A DNA stretch of 61,430 nt from Candidatus Moduliflexus flocculans (lineage in GTDB: Bacteria > Moduliflexota > Moduliflexia > Moduliflexales > Moduliflexaceae), in NCBI GenBank assembly GCA_000739515.1, contig DF820455.1:1078804-1140233 (forward strand), given 5' to 3'. A program made the position numbers and the translations under genes. Each line of letters begins with the position of its first letter. Positions within the stretch are counted from its first letter, which is position 1. This document shows, piece by piece, positions 59,385-61,430 of the stretch. The notes beneath the pieces are model-generated. The model searched no databases and was not told where the DNA came from. It saw only the letters and a list, made by a program, of their open reading frames with translations.

Positions 59385-60707
59385 ATGAAGATCAGGAAAC
59401 AGAGTGTGTTATGGGGAATGCTTATTATCGCATGTTTGCCAGGAATGGTTTTTGGGGCAGGCTTTCAAATTCCTGAACAAGGCGCCAGATCGATGGCAAT
59501 GGGAATGGGGGGGATCGGGCTGGCGGAAGATGTGTCTGCCATGTATCATAACCCGGCGGGTTTAACACAAATTCAGGGAACGGAAATTAACCTGAGCGTG
59601 GCGGGCATTGCGCCGACTGCAACTTATACGCGGACTGGTTACAAGGCGCAGGATAATGACAGCGATTTTATTCCGGTGCCAATGTTGGGCATTGCTTCAA
59701 ATTTCGGCGGAAAACTCGAAAATTTTGTGTTCGCGTTTGGCGTGAATGCGCCATTCGGGCTTCGCAATTCGTATGATGACGCTGGTCCGCAACGGTATCT
59801 TACGACCGATATTTCCTTAGCAACTATTTATATTGGCCCGTATGTTGGTTGGCGGATTGCTCCACAGTTTTCAATCGGCGGCGGCGTCCAATATGTTCAC
59901 GCGACCGCTGAAATCGGACAAAAGATCAACTATGGCGGGTTATTATATGCGCAAGCGATGCAACAAAACCCCGGCGCTGCCGACCCTTCCTGGAACGAAA
60001 ACCCCATGTTTGATGGCACGCTTGACATCAGCGACGCGACGGCTGATACCTTTGCCGGAAATCTCGGCCTGATGTGGACGCCCATGGATCAATTTCAACT
60101 TGGCGTCACATGGCGCAGCGGCGTTGATTTGGATGTTGAAGGCGACACGAAGGTGACGATTCCGACAGCGTTGACCCAGGCAACAGGCGGCGCGATGCAG
60201 TCGTTAAGCACAACCGGCAAAACAACGGTTTCTCTGCCACAGGTCTTTGGCATCGGCGCATCGTTCAAACCGCGCGCTCAAGTGACGCTCACGGCGGATG
60301 TCAACTGGATTGATTGGAGTGTCTATAAAAATATTGATTTTGACTTCAAGCAGAATACCCCATATTTTCCAGATACGAAAAATCCGCGAAATTGGGAAGA
60401 TGCGTGGGCATTTCGCTTTGGCGCGGAATATATGGTGACGGATAAGGCCGCCGTTCGCGCCGGATACCTGTATGATCAGACGCCGATTCCTGATGAATCG
60501 CTTGGCCCGGAACTGCCAACCGGCACCCGTAACGGCGTCACTGTCGGGTTTGGCTATGATTGGGGCAAATTCAATATTGATGCCGCATACGTGCACCTCT
60601 TTATTGAAGACCGCGAAGTCAATGATAGCATCCGCAGCCCGAAGCCGTTAGGCGATTATGAATCTGCGGCGAATATCGTCGGGTTAAACCTCGGTTATAC
60701 CTTCTAA
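59385..60707 (+). CDS. FadL/OmpP1/TodX-family outer-membrane transport protein
   Basis: 440 residues from the ATG at 59385 after GAGGAGGAA. A signal peptide (MKIRKQSVLWGMLIIACLPG, cut after VFGA) is followed by the family signature GFQIPEQGARSMAMGMGG and EDVSAMYHNPAGL. The rest alternates short hydrophobic and polar stretches typical of a 14-strand barrel and ends in LNLGYTF with a C-terminal phenylalanine, as outer-membrane barrels do. FadL-type channels admit long-chain fatty acids or aromatic hydrocarbons. Its presence is good evidence for an outer membrane. It is a single-gene unit closed by a 14-bp hairpin. An upstream extension to 59325 is not supported. Confidence 0.92.
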   Translation: MKIRKQSVLWGMLIIACLPGMVFGAGFQIPEQGARSMAMGMGGIGLAEDVSAMYHNPAGLTQIQGTEINLSVAGIAPTATYTRTGYKAQDNDSDFIPVPMLGIASNFGGKLENFVFAFGVNAPFGLRNSYDDAGPQRYLTTDISLATIYIGPYVGWRIAPQFSIGGGVQYVHATAEIGQKINYGGLLYAQAMQQNPGAADPSWNENPMFDGTLDISDATADTFAGNLGLMWTPMDQFQLGVTWRSGVDLDVEGDTKVTIPTALTQATGGAMQSLSTTGKTTVSLPQVFGIGASFKPRAQVTLTADVNWIDWSVYKNIDFDFKQNTPYFPDTKNPRNWEDAWAFRFGAEYMVTDKAAVRAGYLYDQTPIPDESLGPELPTGTRNGVTVGFGYDWGKFNIDAAYVHLFIEDREVNDSIRSPKPLGDYESAANIVGLNLGYTF

Positions 60708-60728
60708 GTCAGGAAAACCAGCCATTCG

Positions 60729-60763
60729 CCCTCTGTCAGATTTTGAACATCTGACAGAGGGCG
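60729..60763 (+). terminator. Hairpin terminator of the FadL-type gene
   Basis: GCCCTCTGTCAGAT (60729-60742) pairs perfectly over 14 bp with ATCTGACAGAGGGC (60750-60763) around a seven-base loop, 22 bases after the stop. The following sequence is T-rich (TTTCATTT) though not a pure T-run. Confidence 0.7.
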
Positions 60764-60822
60764 CTTTCATTTCGCTTCCCCATATCGCAACCATTCAAAA
60801 TAATGCATGCGCGAAAATTTTC

Positions 60823-60863
60823 TTGACACCAGAAAAGTAATTTTTATTATAGCATTAATGCTA
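60823..60863 (+). promoter_or_regulatory. Promoter and palindromic operator of the BlaI-type gene
   Basis: TTGACA (60823-60828) and TATTAT (60845-60850) are spaced by 16 bases, a good sigma70-type promoter. A perfect 14-bp palindrome TAGCATTAATGCTA (60850-60863) begins at the end of the -10 box and covers the start-site region. It is the natural operator for autoregulation by the encoded repressor. Confidence 0.75.
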
Positions 60864-60901
60864 CAAAGTAACAATATATGTATTTTTTCATGGAAGATGT
60901 T

Positions 60902-61306
60902 ATGCTAAAATCGTTAGAGATTCCTGAATTAACCACCACCGAATACGATATTTTACGTGTATTATGGAAGGGAGGGGAACAGAATATCCGCGAGGTGCAT
61001 AATACGCTTCAATCAACCTACAATTGGGCTTATACCACCACAAAGACCATGATGGATCGCATGGTGGCGAAACATTTACTGCGCAGAGAGCAGGCTCATG
61101 GCATTTTTTTATATTCAGCCAACATTTCTCGACCGCTCGGCCTCGCAAAACTCGTACATTTTTTCGCCAGCCGTGTCTTAGAAATTGAGCGGCGTGATGT
61201 GGTCGAAATGCTGATCAAAAGCGAAACCATGTCAGCCGAAGAAATCAACGAATTAGAACAATTATTGGAACACGAACAATTTATTCAGAACGTGTTAGTT
61301 GAGTGA
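60902..61306 (+). CDS. BlaI/MecI/CopY-family transcriptional repressor
   Basis: 134 residues from the ATG at 60902 (GGAAGA upstream; in-frame ATGs at 60878 and 60893 are alternatives). The winged helix shows LTTTEYDILRVLWKGGEQNIREVHNTL and WAYTTTKTMMDRMVAKHLLRR, the helix-turn-helix and wing of this family. A C-terminal dimerisation part with LAKLVHFFASRVLE follows, but no cysteine pattern typical of copper-sensing CopY. In BlaI systems a BlaR1-type membrane protease gene follows; the window ends too soon to see it. The gene has its own promoter and palindrome, so it probably represses itself and a neighbour to the right. Confidence 0.9.
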   Translation: MLKSLEIPELTTTEYDILRVLWKGGEQNIREVHNTLQSTYNWAYTTTKTMMDRMVAKHLLRREQAHGIFLYSANISRPLGLAKLVHFFASRVLEIERRDVVEMLIKSETMSAEEINELEQLLEHEQFIQNVLVE

Positions 61307-61366
61307 AATTTCCCGCAATCTCATCACGCGACATTTAAGATCTGATGTTACGCAGCGCCGCCGACA

Positions 61367-61397
61367 ATTCCCCTCCTGGGAGGGGCAAGGGGTGGGT
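61367..61397. repeat. Right half of the A-family palindromic repeat (copy A3)
   Basis: ATTCCCCTCCTGGGAGGGGC followed by AAGGGGTGGGT is identical to the right arm of copy A2 at 27502-27532. The left arm is missing: the preceding sequence does not match it. Beyond the BlaI-type stop (61307-61430) nothing else is recognised. Confidence 0.75.
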
Positions 61398-61430
61398 TCG
61401 TCCGTGAGTGATTGCTCGTGTCAAGAACCC

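Overview
The window is bacterial DNA of roughly balanced base composition from a Gram-negative-type (two-membrane) organism. It encodes an OmpA-family protein, a FadL-type outer-membrane porin, TatC, several secreted or lipid-anchored proteins, and many periplasmic sugar-binding proteins. There are no rRNA genes, CRISPR arrays, transposases or phage genes. The mix of sugar ABC transporters, glycoside hydrolases and an unusual density of two-component proteins recalls little-cultured sugar-fermenting lineages such as candidate phylum KSB3 (Modulikineflexota). That placement is inference only and rests on no marker-gene comparison.

Layout. (1) Positions 1-12900 form a plant-polysaccharide region: a sugar ABC transporter (binding protein with a broken leader, MalF- and MalG-type permeases), transaldolase, a secreted GH10 xylanase with two CBM9-like domains, a cytoplasmic GH43 beta-xylosidase, a cytoplasmic GH3 enzyme and, convergent to them, a GH32 beta-fructosidase. 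Together these read as a pathway from outside xylan to imported xylo-oligosaccharides, xylose and the pentose phosphate pathway. (2) 13440-19179 holds a nitroreductase, a BMP-family binding protein next to a four-PAS hybrid kinase, a tyrosine phosphatase and tRNA-Pro(GGG). (3) 19255-28448 on the minus strand is a housekeeping block: Nif3-like protein, gyrB carrying a 435-residue HNH intein, gyrA, a TPR lipoprotein and tatC. (4) 28532-41933 on the minus strand is the most unusual part. Two tandem sugar-binding-protein genes (the first broken by a TAG codon) are followed, with almost no gaps, by a membrane hybrid kinase, a REC-kinase, a lone receiver, a REC-PAS-HisKA protein with no ATPase domain, a REC-HisKA-ATPase-REC protein, a REC-PAS-sigma54 activator and a further REC-kinase. 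(5) 42106-49670 on the minus strand contains a translationally coupled trio (long coiled-coil OmpA protein, S55-peptidase-like protein, beta-propeller protein) and an NtrC-type activator. (6) 49850-59028 is a rhamnose-type locus: RhaS/P/Q/T-like ABC importer with a LacI repressor on the minus strand, diverging from L-rhamnose mutarotase and an L-fucose/L-arabinose isomerase-family enzyme. A 30-bp palindrome and a second half-conserved copy lie between them. (7) 59385-61306 has a FadL-type porin and a BlaI/MecI-type repressor with a clear promoter and palindrome.

Intergenic spaces are rich in dispersed palindromic repeats of at least four families. Several overlap the far-upstream start codons of long ORFs, so true starts were moved inward (gyrB, the phosphatase, the isomerase, the sugar ABC ATPase).
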